Positions 6,171-14,729 of a stretch of DNA of 19,700 bases are shown here, in pieces. The position numbers were made by a program, and so were the translations under genes. The notes beneath the pieces were generated by a model. The model did no database searches. It was not told the DNA's origin and worked only from the letters and a program-made list of their open reading frames with translations. Position 1 is the first letter of the stretch. Each line of letters opens with the position of its first letter. Source of the DNA: Desulfobacterales bacterium (lineage in GTDB: Bacteria > Desulfobacterota > Desulfobacteria > Desulfobacterales > RPRI01); NCBI GenBank assembly GCA_030689795.1, contig JAUYEO010000187.1, forward strand, positions 1 through 19,700. The letters run 5' to 3'.

Positions 6171-7244
6171 CTAAGCCTTTTTAACCGCCAAACGTTCTCC
6201 CAGAAGGCCTGTGGGCCGGAATATCAATACCAGTACAAGCACTAAAAAGGCAATGGCATCTTTGAGTTGATAGGGCGCCGCGATATTGTAGCCGTCAAGG
6301 AATAAAGAGGGTCCGAGGGATTCAAGTAAGCCGAGCAAGAGGCCCCCCAACATCGCACCGGGAATATTTCCGATACCGCCCAGAACCGCCGCGGTAAATG
6401 CCTTGATTCCCGGAATAAAGCCCATCATGAAAAAAACCTGTTTAAACACCAGGGCATAAAGAACCCCGGCCGCTCCGGCAGCCGCGCCACCGATAATAAA
6501 AGTGACCGAGATAGTCTTGTCTATATCCACACCCATTAAAGAAGCGGCTTCCTTGTCTTCAGAAACAGAACGGACTGCCTTGCCGGTGCGGGTGCGTTGT
6601 ATAAAGAGATAAAGGGTTATCATAACGAGTGCGGCCGCAAAAATGACGAAAACCTGAATTTTGCCTATTTCCAATCCTTTAAATAATGCCCATTTGCCTG
6701 TAAAAACCGCCCAAACCGGGTAGGCCTGGAAACCGGTGCCGAATAATCCCCGAAAAAGGTACATCAGGGTGAAAGATGCTCCTATGGCTGTTATGAGGGG
6801 GATCAGGCGAGGCGCGTTCCTTAAAGGGCGATAGGCGATTCTTTCCAGAAGAAAGGCGATTAAAGTTGATACGGTCATGGAAACAATAAAAACAATAATC
6901 AGACAAATAAAAGGATGGCTTTCAAGCAAGCTGCTTCTGGAAAAATAGGCGGCAACATAATAGGCCGTAAAGGGACCGCTCATAAAGACTTCGCTATGGG
7001 CAAAATTGATCATGCGCAAGACACCGTAAACCAGGGTGTAGCCCATGGCGACAAGAGCGTATATGCTCCCTTGCGCCAAGCCATAAATAACGAAATCAAA
7101 CCACTGAACCGGAGTATATCTGCCCGCCCGGAGAGTCAGGATCGAGCCGAGGATTATAAAAACCAGCAGGGCAAACCCAATAAACCACATCACAATATCA
7201 GTTGCTGTAATACTTTCTTTCCATCGGTGAAACTTTGTCGGCAT
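6171..7244 (-). CDS. livH: Branched-chain amino acid ABC transporter permease LivH
   Basis: 357 residues. ATG 7244 has GGAAGG a few nucleotides upstream. The N-terminal 45 or so residues, with one hydrophobic segment (about 17-36), are an addition to the usual LivH of about 290-310 residues. The canonical permease begins near WFDFVIYGLAQGSIYALVAMG and has the LivH hallmark LVYGVLRMINFAHSE (about 71-85). The EAA-type cytoplasmic loop is TRTGKAVRSVSEDKEAASLMG. Later come AAVLGGIGNIPGAMLGG and the closing FRPTGLLG. It is an inner-membrane subunit that pairs with LivM to translocate branched-chain or other small amino acids delivered by LivK. It is separated from livK by 158 bp that hold two stem-loops. 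Confidence 0.95.
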   Translation of the reverse strand: MPTKFHRWKESITATDIVMWFIGFALLVFIILGSILTLRAGRYTPVQWFDFVIYGLAQGSIYALVAMGYTLVYGVLRMINFAHSEVFMSGPFTAYYVAAYFSRSSLLESHPFICLIIVFIVSMTVSTLIAFLLERIAYRPLRNAPRLIPLITAIGASFTLMYLFRGLFGTGFQAYPVWAVFTGKWALFKGLEIGKIQVFVIFAAALVMITLYLFIQRTRTGKAVRSVSEDKEAASLMGVDIDKTISVTFIIGGAAAGAAGVLYALVFKQVFFMMGFIPGIKAFTAAVLGGIGNIPGAMLGGLLLGLLESLGPSLFLDGYNIAAPYQLKDAIAFLVLVLVLIFRPTGLLGERLAVKKA

Positions 7245-7312
7245 GAAATTCCTTCCACCTGTTCAACCGGATTACACGATGATCATCAAACCCGGGGGCA
7301 GTGAGAGAGAAA

Positions 7313-7335
7313 ATGGTTCGGATCGTCCGGACCAT
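7313..7335 (-). other. Short inverted repeat downstream of livK
   Basis: ATGGTTCGGA and TCCGGACCAT form arms of 10 bp with one mismatch around a 3 nt centre. It lies between the strong livK hairpin and livH. It could be a second RNA hairpin or a protein-binding palindrome. No function can be read from the sequence. Confidence 0.4.
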
Positions 7336-7353
7336 TCGCCTGGATCCATATAA

Positions 7354-7388
7354 GAAACCCGGTTTTGTCAGGAACAAAACCGGGTTTC
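7354..7388 (-). terminator. Perfect 15 bp stem-loop just after livK (attenuator or mRNA-stabilising hairpin)
   Basis: GAAACCCGGTTTTGT (7354-7368) and its exact reverse complement (7374-7388) enclose a 5 nt loop. In the direction of liv transcription the hairpin starts 15 nt after the livK stop. It is followed by TTATATGG rather than a clean U run, so termination may be partial. Hairpins at this place in binding-protein transporter operons commonly protect the upstream message and reduce readthrough. That would give more LivK than permease. The structure is seen; the role is inferred. Confidence 0.75.
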
Positions 7389-7402
7389 TCTTCAGACAAT
7401 CT

Positions 7403-8626
7403 TTAGTATGGTTTCCAGAAAGATTTTTTTGGCATTTCTAATTTTTTAACATTTTCCGGGCTGGTCTTATAGACGGCAATGCGCGGATCAGCACAGTCGC
7501 CGTATTCATTACAGTTGATATTGCCGGTGATGCCCTTTAAATTCTTCGTAGCATAGAGGGCGTCCCTCAAGGCCTTGCGGCCGATATAGAGGGTGCCGTC
7601 CTTTTCTTTCTTGGCAACTTTTTCAATGGCCTTGAAGATCAAGTTGGCCGCGTCATAGGCATGGGCGTGGAAAGGAGCTAAAGTTTTCTCGCCGTATTTC
7701 TTGATGTGTTTCTGGATAAAATCCTCATAAACTTTGCCAAAAGCCTCAAAATCCGGGCTGGAATGGTACATACCAACGGCGGATTCGCCGGCGGCCTTGT
7801 AGAAATCAACCGAGAAAGCGCCGTCAGCAGACATCAGGTATACTTTCTCAAAACCGGAGACTTCTTTGACCTGGCGTGTAATATGGCCGGCAGCAGCAAC
7901 AAAGATAGGGTAATAAATGAATTCTGGTTTGGCCGTAACGATCTTGGTCAGAACCGGTTTCATATCCGTATCGGTCGGAGCAACGGCTTCCTGAGCCACG
8001 ATGGTGCCGCCGTTTTTCTTAAAGGTCTCGGCGAATACATTGGCCAATTGCTCGGCGTACACGCTGCCGTCATGGATAGTGGCTGCTTTTTTGACTTTCA
8101 GGCTTTTAAGGGCGAAATTGGCCGCTACTGCGCCCTGGACTTTGTCGTTATGGGCGGTGCGCAGATAGCCGTCATAGGTACTTCCGCGTTTAGGGTCGGT
8201 CAAATAAGGAGCGGTGTTGGAAGGAGAAACAGTAGCAATACCGGCATTCCAGAGAATCGGGGCGCCGGGTTTGGCTTCGCTGGAGCAGTTGGAACCAACA
8301 GCAGCCACGATAGTGGGATCAGAAGCCAATTTGGTAGCTGCAGCCTGCCCGCCTTCAGCATTGCAACCACTGTCCTGGCCGTCAAATTTAATTTTGTGGC
8401 CCAGCAGGTTGTTCTTAATATCATCGATTGCGATTTCGACACCCCTCTTGGTGTCAATTCCAAGGGTAGAATCCGAGCCTGCCGTAACAAACCAGTAAGC
8501 AATATGGATGGGTTCACCCGGTTTAATGGTCACTACTCCAAGGGGATCTGTAGGAGGAGCAGCAAAAACGATGGAAGCAGCCATAAACATGAACAACGCG
8601 ACAAATAAAATCAGTGAACGTTTCAT
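7403..8626 (-). CDS. livK: Branched-chain amino acid ABC transporter substrate-binding protein LivK
   Basis: 407 residues. ATG 8626 has an ideal AGGAGG 6 nt upstream. Residues 1-22 are a Sec signal peptide: MKRS, a hydrophobic core, then IVFA before APP. The mature protein should therefore be periplasmic; no lipobox Cys is present. The body is a type 1 periplasmic binding fold (Peripla_BP_6). It has the early motif HIAYWFVTAGSDSTLG, GVEIAIDDI, the Cys pair in DSGCNAEGG (Cys88) and VGSNCSSEAKPG (Cys114) as in LIV-binding proteins, and a second pair NCNEYGDC near the C-terminus. It binds the substrate and presents it to LivH/LivM. Leucine, isoleucine and valine are the family default, but homologues bind other amino acids, amides or aromatic acids. 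The gene leads the operon and has its own promoter and leader of about 200 nt. Confidence 0.95.
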   Translation of the reverse strand: MKRSLILFVALFMFMAASIVFAAPPTDPLGVVTIKPGEPIHIAYWFVTAGSDSTLGIDTKRGVEIAIDDIKNNLLGHKIKFDGQDSGCNAEGGQAAATKLASDPTIVAAVGSNCSSEAKPGAPILWNAGIATVSPSNTAPYLTDPKRGSTYDGYLRTAHNDKVQGAVAANFALKSLKVKKAATIHDGSVYAEQLANVFAETFKKNGGTIVAQEAVAPTDTDMKPVLTKIVTAKPEFIYYPIFVAAAGHITRQVKEVSGFEKVYLMSADGAFSVDFYKAAGESAVGMYHSSPDFEAFGKVYEDFIQKHIKKYGEKTLAPFHAHAYDAANLIFKAIEKVAKKEKDGTLYIGRKALRDALYATKNLKGITGNINCNEYGDCADPRIAVYKTSPENVKKLEMPKKSFWKPY

Positions 8627-8832
8627 AAAAAACCTCCTTCTGTAAAGTTGTTTGCCTTAAACACCGTGCCTGCCTTTTTGATCGGCAGATCACCTTCTCC
8701 GTTAAAAAACCAAAAACCAGGAAAGGATAAGTACCAGCCGATTTTCCATACGCCTGCTCTTATGACCTAACTATTTAACCCCTGAACACGAAACTGGTTC
8801 CTCAACCCGATTTTCATTACAATACAACTGTC

Positions 8833-8860
8833 ATAATATAGTATCATGAATAATAGTCAA
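8833..8860 (-). promoter_or_regulatory. Predicted sigma70 promoter for the livKHMGF operon, with overlapping palindrome
   Basis: On the minus strand TTGACT (8860-8855; 5/6 to consensus) and TATTAT (8838-8833; 5/6) are separated by 16 bp. The start would be near 8826, about 200 nt before the livK ATG. The palindrome TCATAATA-TAG-TATCATGA (8831-8849; one mismatch between arms) covers the -10 box and half of the spacer, a position where a dimeric repressor would block RNA polymerase. Consensus-based prediction. Confidence 0.55.
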
Positions 8861-8977
8861 TGCCTGAATCAGGGTCAAGAAGAAAAGTTCATTTATTACG
8901 AAATAGCCACATTTCAAGTACAATTTATAGCCGTATTTACTTCTGATATATACTACAGATACTTTAGACTTTTTAAG

Positions 8978-8983
8978 TATAAT
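8978..8983 (+). promoter_or_regulatory. Possible -10 box for recB
   Basis: A perfect TATAAT lies about 100 bp upstream of the recB GTG. At 17 bp upstream of it the sequence is a poor -35 match (ACAGAT). If used, the start would be near 8990. Weak on its own. Confidence 0.3.
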
Positions 8984-9080
8984 ATTTTCTGTTATGTTGC
9001 TCAAAAGTCTTGAAGGATCTCGGCACAGAAACCATAAACTCCGCCCGCAGCGGACTTACAGCAACCAGGAACCGATAATT

Positions 9081-12000
9081 GTGAAACAGTTTGATCTTGC
9101 CAATGCCCCGCTGGGCGGCGCCAACCTGATTGAGGCAGGGGCCGGGACCGGCAAAACCTACGCGATAGAAAGCCTCTTCTTGAGGCTGGTAATCGAAAAC
9201 AAGCTTACCGTAGATCAGATCCTTGTTGTAACCTTTACAAAGGCCGCGACCGAAGAATTAAAAGGAAGAATCAGGAACAAGCTTATAAAAGCAAAAGATA
9301 CTTTTGCATACGGGACAAAAAGCGACCCCCTGATTGACTCCCTTTATGAAAAATATGACGATCATGCTCTTGCCTCCGAACTGATAAAGAAAGCTCTCAT
9401 CGATTTCAATGAGGCCGCCATTTTCACCATCCATGGTTTCTGTGCAAGGATTCTTTCCGAATACTCTTTTGAAACAGGAAGCCTTTTTGATACAGAGCTT
9501 GTGACGGATCAGACGGACTTGATGCGGGAAGTTTCCGAAGACTTCTGGCGTATCAGTTTATATGAAGCCGAGCCTGAATTTATAAGCTATTCGGTAAAAA
9601 AGCTTAAAGGGCCGGGATTCTTTTCAAAACTGCTCTCAAGGCAGATATCGTCATGCAAAAATATAATTCCTGTAATTGAAAAACCCGGACTTGAAAACCG
9701 TCTTTGCGATTACCGCAACCTTATTCAAAATATAAGAAGCATATGGTCCGTTTCAAGGAATGAGATTTCAGATCTGCTGCATGAACCTGCGTTAAATGGA
9801 AAAATCTACGGATCAGTTACGCCTGATGATTCAGGCTGTTCCGGAAGAGAACGTAAGATGCTTTCTCTTTTTTCTGTGATGGACAGACTCCTTGACGAAA
9901 GATCCGTTGGTTTTCCATTATTTGACAAATTCGAGTATTTTACCGCTGAAAAAATAAAAAAGTCCGTAAAAGCAAAGCAAAAAGCTCCGTTGCATCCATT
10001 CTTTGATATCTGTGACAAACTTGCAGAAAAGAGCAAAGTGCTAACGACGGAATTTGAAAGATATATTCTTTATCTTAAGAGGAAATTCATAAGATTTGCG
10101 GAGAGGGAACTCAATAAACGCAAAAAAAACAGGAATATTCAATATTATGAAGATCTTTTGACAAAAGTAAGGGATGCTCTTGTAAATGGCGGCGGCAACA
10201 ATGACCTTGCTTTCCGGATAAGGCAGAAATACCGGGCGGCTCTTATTGACGAGTTTCAGGATACCGATCCTGTCCAGTATGAAATATTTTCAAATCTCTT
10301 TGACTCAAAAGAAAGCGTCCTTTTTATTATCGGGGATCCGAAGCAGGCCATATACAGTTTCAGAGGAGCCGATATATTCTCGTACATGGAAGCCGCCGCG
10401 AGGGCAGGTTCAAAGAACACCCTTACAGAGAACTGGCGGTCTGATCCAGGCCTTGTTGATGCCGTGAATTCGATATTCTCCTTCATAAAAAAACCGTTTG
10501 TATTTGACGAGATCGCTTTCATAAACGGCGTTTCAGGGCATAAAGAAAACCGGATTGACCGGCCTTTACCCCATGCGCCATTGACTTTGTGGCATATGTT
10601 TTCGGACATATATTCGGAAAACAACAAATCGATACCAAGAAAAGAGGCAGAGAAGATAATTTCGGAGTCTGTTGCATCTGAAGTTTTACGCCTGACAAAA
10701 TCAGGGAATAAGGAAGCGATAGAGTGTGTCAGGGAAGGGGATATAGCAATCCTTGTAAGGACAAATGATCAGGCTCAGATAGTAAAAGAGTCCCTGTTAA
10801 AGAGAAAAATCCCTTCCGTCATATACAGCCATGAAAATGTCTTTGATTCCGGGGAGGCAATGGAACTGGGAAGGTTGCTCGCGGCTGTTTCGGACCCGTC
10901 GAATGTAAAAAGTATCAAGTCGGCTCTTGTAACCGATATCATGAGTGTTTCGGGTGAGGAGCTTGATCATACCGGTCAGGACCCTCTTTTGTGGGACAAG
11001 CGTCAGGCCGTTTTTATTGAGTGCAGCCATATCTGGAACAAGTACGGATTTATAAAAATGTTCCGCCATTTTATGAAAAAGGAGAAGGTCATGGAACGGC
11101 TTGTACGGTTTCATGACGGGGAGAGACGCGTAACAAACCTGCTCCATCTTTCCGAAATTCTTCACAGGGTATCGACCGAAAAAAACCTTGGAATCACAGG
11201 ACTTCTGAGGTGGTTATCCGAACAAAGAGATGTTTCGGGAGAAAGGCTTGAAGAGCATCTTCTTCGGCTTGAGAGCGATGACGAGGCCGTTAAAATAGTC
11301 ACTATACATAAAAGCAAGGGGCTTGAATTCCCGGTTGTTTTTTGTCCTTTCAACTGGGGAGGATCTGCGGTCAGGGGAGATGAACTTCTGTTCCATGAGG
11401 AAGGAGAAGAAAGAAATCCTGTTCTGGATCTCGGCAGGGATGAAAGAAGTATTCGGTTGGCCGGAAAGGAGCTTCTCTCCGAGAACATAAGACTTTTATA
11501 TGTCTCCTTAACGAGGGCAAAAAAAAGATGTTATCTTGTATGGGGGAGGATAAATTCCGCGGAAACATCGGCCATGGCCTATCTCTTCCATTACGCCCGC
11601 AACAACGAATATTCCGGTGATGAAGATATCGTAACGTCATTGAAAGATTATCTGACCGGTAAAGATGACGCGAACCTGATTGATGACCTGAATGATCTTG
11701 TAAAAAGGGGAGACGGTGCTGTTGCACTTTCGGTTCTTCCTCTCCCCTTCAACGGAAAATACGATATTTCGGCAGAAGGTACAGAGCAGCTTTTTTGCAG
11801 GAATTTTACAGGAAAGATAGATGATACCTTCAGGATATATAGCTATTCGTCCCTTGCTGCAAGAAGTCCTGCATACCCTGATATAAAACTTGATATAAAG
11901 GATGTTGATCCAGGAGCGAGGGAAATCTTCAGAGACACGAAAGATTTGCAGGAATATTCAGGAAAGCCGGATATATTTTCTTTTCCGAAGGGAGCAATGC

Positions 12001-12716
12001 CGGGGACTTTCTTTCATGATCTGTTTGAAAACATGGATTACTCGGAGCCGGAACCGGCTTCCAGGGAAAAGCTTGTTGCCGGCAAACTGGCGGAATACGG
12101 TTTCGGAGAAATCTGGAAAACACCTGTCTGCGACATGATAAATAAGGTCCTTGGAGCTGTACTTAACACAAAAGATATTACTCTGAAATTATCAGAGATC
12201 GATATGAAAAACAGGGTCAATGAAATGGAATTTTACTTTCCGCTTAAAATGATAACCCCGCATACGATTAATAAAATCTTTCGTGGCTTCGGAGGAGTTA
12301 ATATAAGCGGCGATTATCAGAGCTGGACCGATAACCTTGTTTTTGCGCCGGCAAAGGGTTTTATGAAGGGTTATATGGACATGGTCTTTCATCATGAGGG
12401 AAGGTTCTTTCTTGTCGACTGGAAATCGAATTATCTGGGAAGCCGCATGGAAGATTACGGGAAGGCCTCTCTTTATGAGATAATGGAAAAAGAATCATAT
12501 ATACTTCAGTATCATTTGTATGTGCTCGCGCTTCATCAGTTTCTGCGGTTGAAAAATAAGAGTTATAACTACAAGGATTCTTTCGGGGGCATATTCTACA
12601 TATTCATCCGTGGTGTCGATGATTCGAAGTCTCCCGGCTCCGGCATATACTATGATATGCCCGATATCGCTTTGATTAACAGACTTGGTGAGGCGCTTAT
12701 ACCAGGTTATGAATAG
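9081..12716 (+). CDS. recB: Exodeoxyribonuclease V subunit beta, RecB helicase-nuclease
   Basis: 1211 residues from GTG 9081 (E. coli RecB is 1180). The start gives VKQFDLANAPLGGANLIEAG, the normal RecB N-terminus, with AGGAA 9 nt upstream. All UvrD/RecB helicase motifs are visible: Walker A AGAGTGKT (19-26), TFTKAATEELKGR (51-63), Walker B DEFQD (390-394), GDPKQAIYSFRG (from 418), ENWRSD, IHKSKGLEFPVVF and LLYVSLTRAKKR. The C-terminal nuclease is intact: Asp1100 in KGYMDMVF, Asp1113 and Lys1115 in VDWKSN. Their spacing equals that of E. coli Asp1067, Asp1080 and Lys1082. The protein should act with RecC and RecD in double-strand break repair and degradation of linear DNA. recC is not adjacent: the upstream neighbour is livK on the other strand. 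Confidence 0.95.
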   Translation: MKQFDLANAPLGGANLIEAGAGTGKTYAIESLFLRLVIENKLTVDQILVVTFTKAATEELKGRIRNKLIKAKDTFAYGTKSDPLIDSLYEKYDDHALASELIKKALIDFNEAAIFTIHGFCARILSEYSFETGSLFDTELVTDQTDLMREVSEDFWRISLYEAEPEFISYSVKKLKGPGFFSKLLSRQISSCKNIIPVIEKPGLENRLCDYRNLIQNIRSIWSVSRNEISDLLHEPALNGKIYGSVTPDDSGCSGRERKMLSLFSVMDRLLDERSVGFPLFDKFEYFTAEKIKKSVKAKQKAPLHPFFDICDKLAEKSKVLTTEFERYILYLKRKFIRFAERELNKRKKNRNIQYYEDLLTKVRDALVNGGGNNDLAFRIRQKYRAALIDEFQDTDPVQYEIFSNLFDSKESVLFIIGDPKQAIYSFRGADIFSYMEAAARAGSKNTLTENWRSDPGLVDAVNSIFSFIKKPFVFDEIAFINGVSGHKENRIDRPLPHAPLTLWHMFSDIYSENNKSIPRKEAEKIISESVASEVLRLTKSGNKEAIECVREGDIAILVRTNDQAQIVKESLLKRKIPSVIYSHENVFDSGEAMELGRLLAAVSDPSNVKSIKSALVTDIMSVSGEELDHTGQDPLLWDKRQAVFIECSHIWNKYGFIKMFRHFMKKEKVMERLVRFHDGERRVTNLLHLSEILHRVSTEKNLGITGLLRWLSEQRDVSGERLEEHLLRLESDDEAVKIVTIHKSKGLEFPVVFCPFNWGGSAVRGDELLFHEEGEERNPVLDLGRDERSIRLAGKELLSENIRLLYVSLTRAKKRCYLVWGRINSAETSAMAYLFHYARNNEYSGDEDIVTSLKDYLTGKDDANLIDDLNDLVKRGDGAVALSVLPLPFNGKYDISAEGTEQLFCRNFTGKIDDTFRIYSYSSLAARSPAYPDIKLDIKDVDPGAREIFRDTKDLQEYSGKPDIFSFPKGAMPGTFFHDLFENMDYSEPEPASREKLVAGKLAEYGFGEIWKTPVCDMINKVLGAVLNTKDITLKLSEIDMKNRVNEMEFYFPLKMITPHTINKIFRGFGGVNISGDYQSWTDNLVFAPAKGFMKGYMDMVFHHEGRFFLVDWKSNYLGSRMEDYGKASLYEIMEKESYILQYHLYVLALHQFLRLKNKSYNYKDSFGGIFYIFIRGVDDSKSPGSGIYYDMPDIALINRLGEALIPGYE

Positions 12717-12756
12717 GATTCAAGGGTTCGAGGGTTCAAGGATTCGAGGGTTCAAG
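12717..12756 (+). repeat. Five tandem 8 bp units directly after the recB stop
   Basis: GATTCAAG, GGTTCGAG, GGTTCAAG, GATTCGAG and GGTTCAAG follow one another without gaps, starting at the first base after the TAG. A decayed sixth unit, GGTAGAGG, follows. The consensus is G-R-T-T-C-R-A-G. No reading frame continues through it. It looks like a microsatellite formed by slippage. Confidence 0.85.
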
Positions 12757-12818
12757 GGTAGAGGGATCTTGGATCAGGTGTCATGGATCGGTGAACAGGA
12801 ACAAGGGGAAAGGGATAA

Positions 12819-12864
12819 GGTTAAAAGAAAGAAACCGGAAACTACAAACCAGGAACCAGAAATC
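12819..12864 (+). repeat. Partial copy of the dispersed AACCAG repeat between recB and recD
   Basis: GGTTAAAAGAAAG, then an imperfect run containing GAAACTACAAACCAGGAACC and ending CAGAAATC, match the central part of the repeat at 18193-18368 with few differences. The match starts at GGTTAAAAGAAA and ends at CCAGAAACC there. The 5' part and the 3' tail seen in the two long copies are absent. It lies on the sense strand of the recB-recD gap and ends 17 nt before the recD ATG, where no good ribosome-binding site is seen. Confidence 0.7.
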
Positions 12865-12881
12865 GATTTTATAAGTTATAC

Positions 12882-14729
12882 ATGAAGAATTCATATACAA
12901 CATACTTAAATAATAAAAATATGTTAACATATATCGATCTTCATTTCGGGCGCTTTATAAACAGGCTTGCAGGGAGCAACGACCCGGATATTTTCCTTGC
13001 CGCAGCCCTTGTAAGCAATGCGGCAGGAAACGGTGATGTGTGCCTTGACCTTGAATCATTTGCCCGAAAAGTGATTTCTGAAGAAGGTGAGGAGCGTAAA
13101 CCTGTTGCGTGCCCGCCTCTTGATCTCTGGCTTGAAAAACTGGGCAGGGCGCAGATTGTGGGCAGACCGGGTGATTACCGACCTCTGGTACTCGACGGGA
13201 AAAACAGGCTGTATCTTTACAGGTACTGGAATTATGAAAAGAGGCTTTCCGATTCGATAAAGCTGCGGGCGGCAGATAATATCGAAGGCATGGATATCAA
13301 GCTGTTAATAAATGTTTTGGAAAGGTTATTTCCGGATAATCCGGATGAAGAAGTAAACCTTCAGAAGATTGCAGCCGTCACATCGGTATTTAAAAGGTTT
13401 TGCGTTATCTCAGGAGGCCCGGGTACCGGCAAGACGACAACAATAGCAAAAATCCTGGCTCTTCTGACAGAAGTTGAACCGGGAAAGAAACTTAAAATTT
13501 ATTTATGCGCTCCCACAGGAAAAGCTGCCGCGAGACTGAGCGAATCCATCCGTAGTACCAAGGTGAATATTGATTGCAGTGAGAACGTAAAAAACCTGGT
13601 GCCTGAAAATGCGTACACTATCCATCGGATGCTTAAAACAATTCCCGGCTCATCACGCTTTTACCATAATGCCGATAATCAACTTCCGGCAGATGTTGTC
13701 GTGGTGGATGAGGCATCAATGGTTGATCTTGCATTACTGGCAAAACTCATCGAAGCTGTACCCGGCAAGGCAAGGCTTATTCTTGTCGGGGACAAAGACC
13801 AGCTTGCATCCGTTGAAGCCGGATCGGTCCTGGGAGATATTTGCAACAGGGGAGATTTACCGGGGTATCCCGCAAAATCATATCAGGCTTTGATCGGCGG
13901 AATTGATCTTGTGGTCGATTGCAAATTATCCGGAAAACCTGTTCTAAGCGATTCCATTGTTGTTCTGCAAAAAAACTACCGTTTTTCTGAGTCAAGCGGG
14001 ATCGGAAGCTTAAGCAGGGCTGTTAATAACGGCGAAGCCGATACTTTCTTTGATATTCTGAGAGAAAAAACGGATGAAAGAATTGTCTGGGAAGAGATAA
14101 AAACCCGTAATGAACTCAATTGCTCTCTTGAAAAAAAAATAGTTGAAGGTTATAGGGGTTATCTTGATATCGATGATCCGGTTGCAGCCCTTGACTCGTT
14201 CGGCAGGTTCAAAATACTCTGCGCCATAAATAAAGGGCCATTCGGCGTCGATGCCGTAAACGGCCTTTCGGAATCGGTTCTGGCAAAAAAAAGACTTATA
14301 AATCCTTCAGGCCGGTGGTACAGGGGAAGGCCGGTTCTTATAAAGGGCAACAACTACGACCTCGGTCTTTTTAACGGCGACATGGGAATAATAACGGGCG
14401 GAAGGGATGAAGAGAATTTGCATGCATTTTTTCCCGGAGATTCCGGGACAGCGAGAAAACTTGCTCCGGGCATTCTTCCTGACCATGATACAGCTTATGC
14501 CATGACCGTCCATAAAAGCCAGGGTTCGGAGTTTGAAGATGTTGTACTTATTCTGCCGGAAAAAGATTATCCTGTTCTGACAAGGGAGCTTATTTACACC
14601 GGCCTTACAAGGACAACCGGAAAGATTGCTTTGCTGGGAACAGAAAGTGTGCTGAGAAATGCGATTTTACGAAAAACAGAAAGAGCATCCGGTTTGCGAG
14701 ATGCGCTATGGGAGGATGAATATCTATGA
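12882..14729 (+). CDS. recD: Exodeoxyribonuclease V subunit alpha, RecD helicase
   Basis: 615 residues from ATG 12882; ATG 12921 (MLTYIDLHFG) is an alternative. Neither has a clear Shine-Dalgarno, so the start is uncertain. The SF1B helicase motifs are in place: Walker A GGPGTGKTT (178-186), APTGKAAARL, TIHRML, Walker B VVVVDEAS (272-279), LVGDKDQLASVEAG (301-314), a QKNYRF motif IV, AMTVHKSQGSEFEDVVL, and YTGLTRTTGKIALLG at the end. The N-terminal region (LAAALVSNAAGNGDVC) resembles the RecD N-terminal domain that contacts RecB and RecC. RecD is the 5'-3' motor of RecBCD. Its stop overlaps the start of the fabH-like gene by ATGA, so the downstream metabolic genes are probably translated from the same message. 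Confidence 0.94.
   Translation: MKNSYTTYLNNKNMLTYIDLHFGRFINRLAGSNDPDIFLAAALVSNAAGNGDVCLDLESFARKVISEEGEERKPVACPPLDLWLEKLGRAQIVGRPGDYRPLVLDGKNRLYLYRYWNYEKRLSDSIKLRAADNIEGMDIKLLINVLERLFPDNPDEEVNLQKIAAVTSVFKRFCVISGGPGTGKTTTIAKILALLTEVEPGKKLKIYLCAPTGKAAARLSESIRSTKVNIDCSENVKNLVPENAYTIHRMLKTIPGSSRFYHNADNQLPADVVVVDEASMVDLALLAKLIEAVPGKARLILVGDKDQLASVEAGSVLGDICNRGDLPGYPAKSYQALIGGIDLVVDCKLSGKPVLSDSIVVLQKNYRFSESSGIGSLSRAVNNGEADTFFDILREKTDERIVWEEIKTRNELNCSLEKKIVEGYRGYLDIDDPVAALDSFGRFKILCAINKGPFGVDAVNGLSESVLAKKRLINPSGRWYRGRPVLIKGNNYDLGLFNGDMGIITGGRDEENLHAFFPGDSGTARKLAPGILPDHDTAYAMTVHKSQGSEFEDVVLILPEKDYPVLTRELIYTGLTRTTGKIALLGTESVLRNAILRKTERASGLRDALWEDEYL

Larger units (their letters stand above)
8627..9080. 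other. Divergent intergenic region between livK and recB
   Basis: 454 bp without a convincing gene. It holds the livK leader (about 200 nt) and promoter on the minus strand, an imperfect palindrome over that promoter, an AT-rich stretch, and a TATAAT box that could serve recB. Short words of the AACCAG repeat family appear at 8710-8722 (CCAAAAACCAGGA), 9026-9040 and 9061-9073. An in-frame ATG at 8994 would extend RecB by 29 residues, but that extension does not look like RecB. No known riboswitch is recognised in the livK leader. Confidence 0.6.

Noticed and set aside
7706..8608. 300-codon open frame on the strand opposite livK
   Set aside because: Lies entirely antisense to a clearly functional gene, has no recognisable domain, and is explained by the codon bias of livK.
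8994..9080. N-terminal extension of RecB from ATG 8994
   Set aside because: The 29 extra residues are basic and unlike RecB, and the region contains repeat-like words. GTG 9081 begins exactly at the conserved N-terminus.
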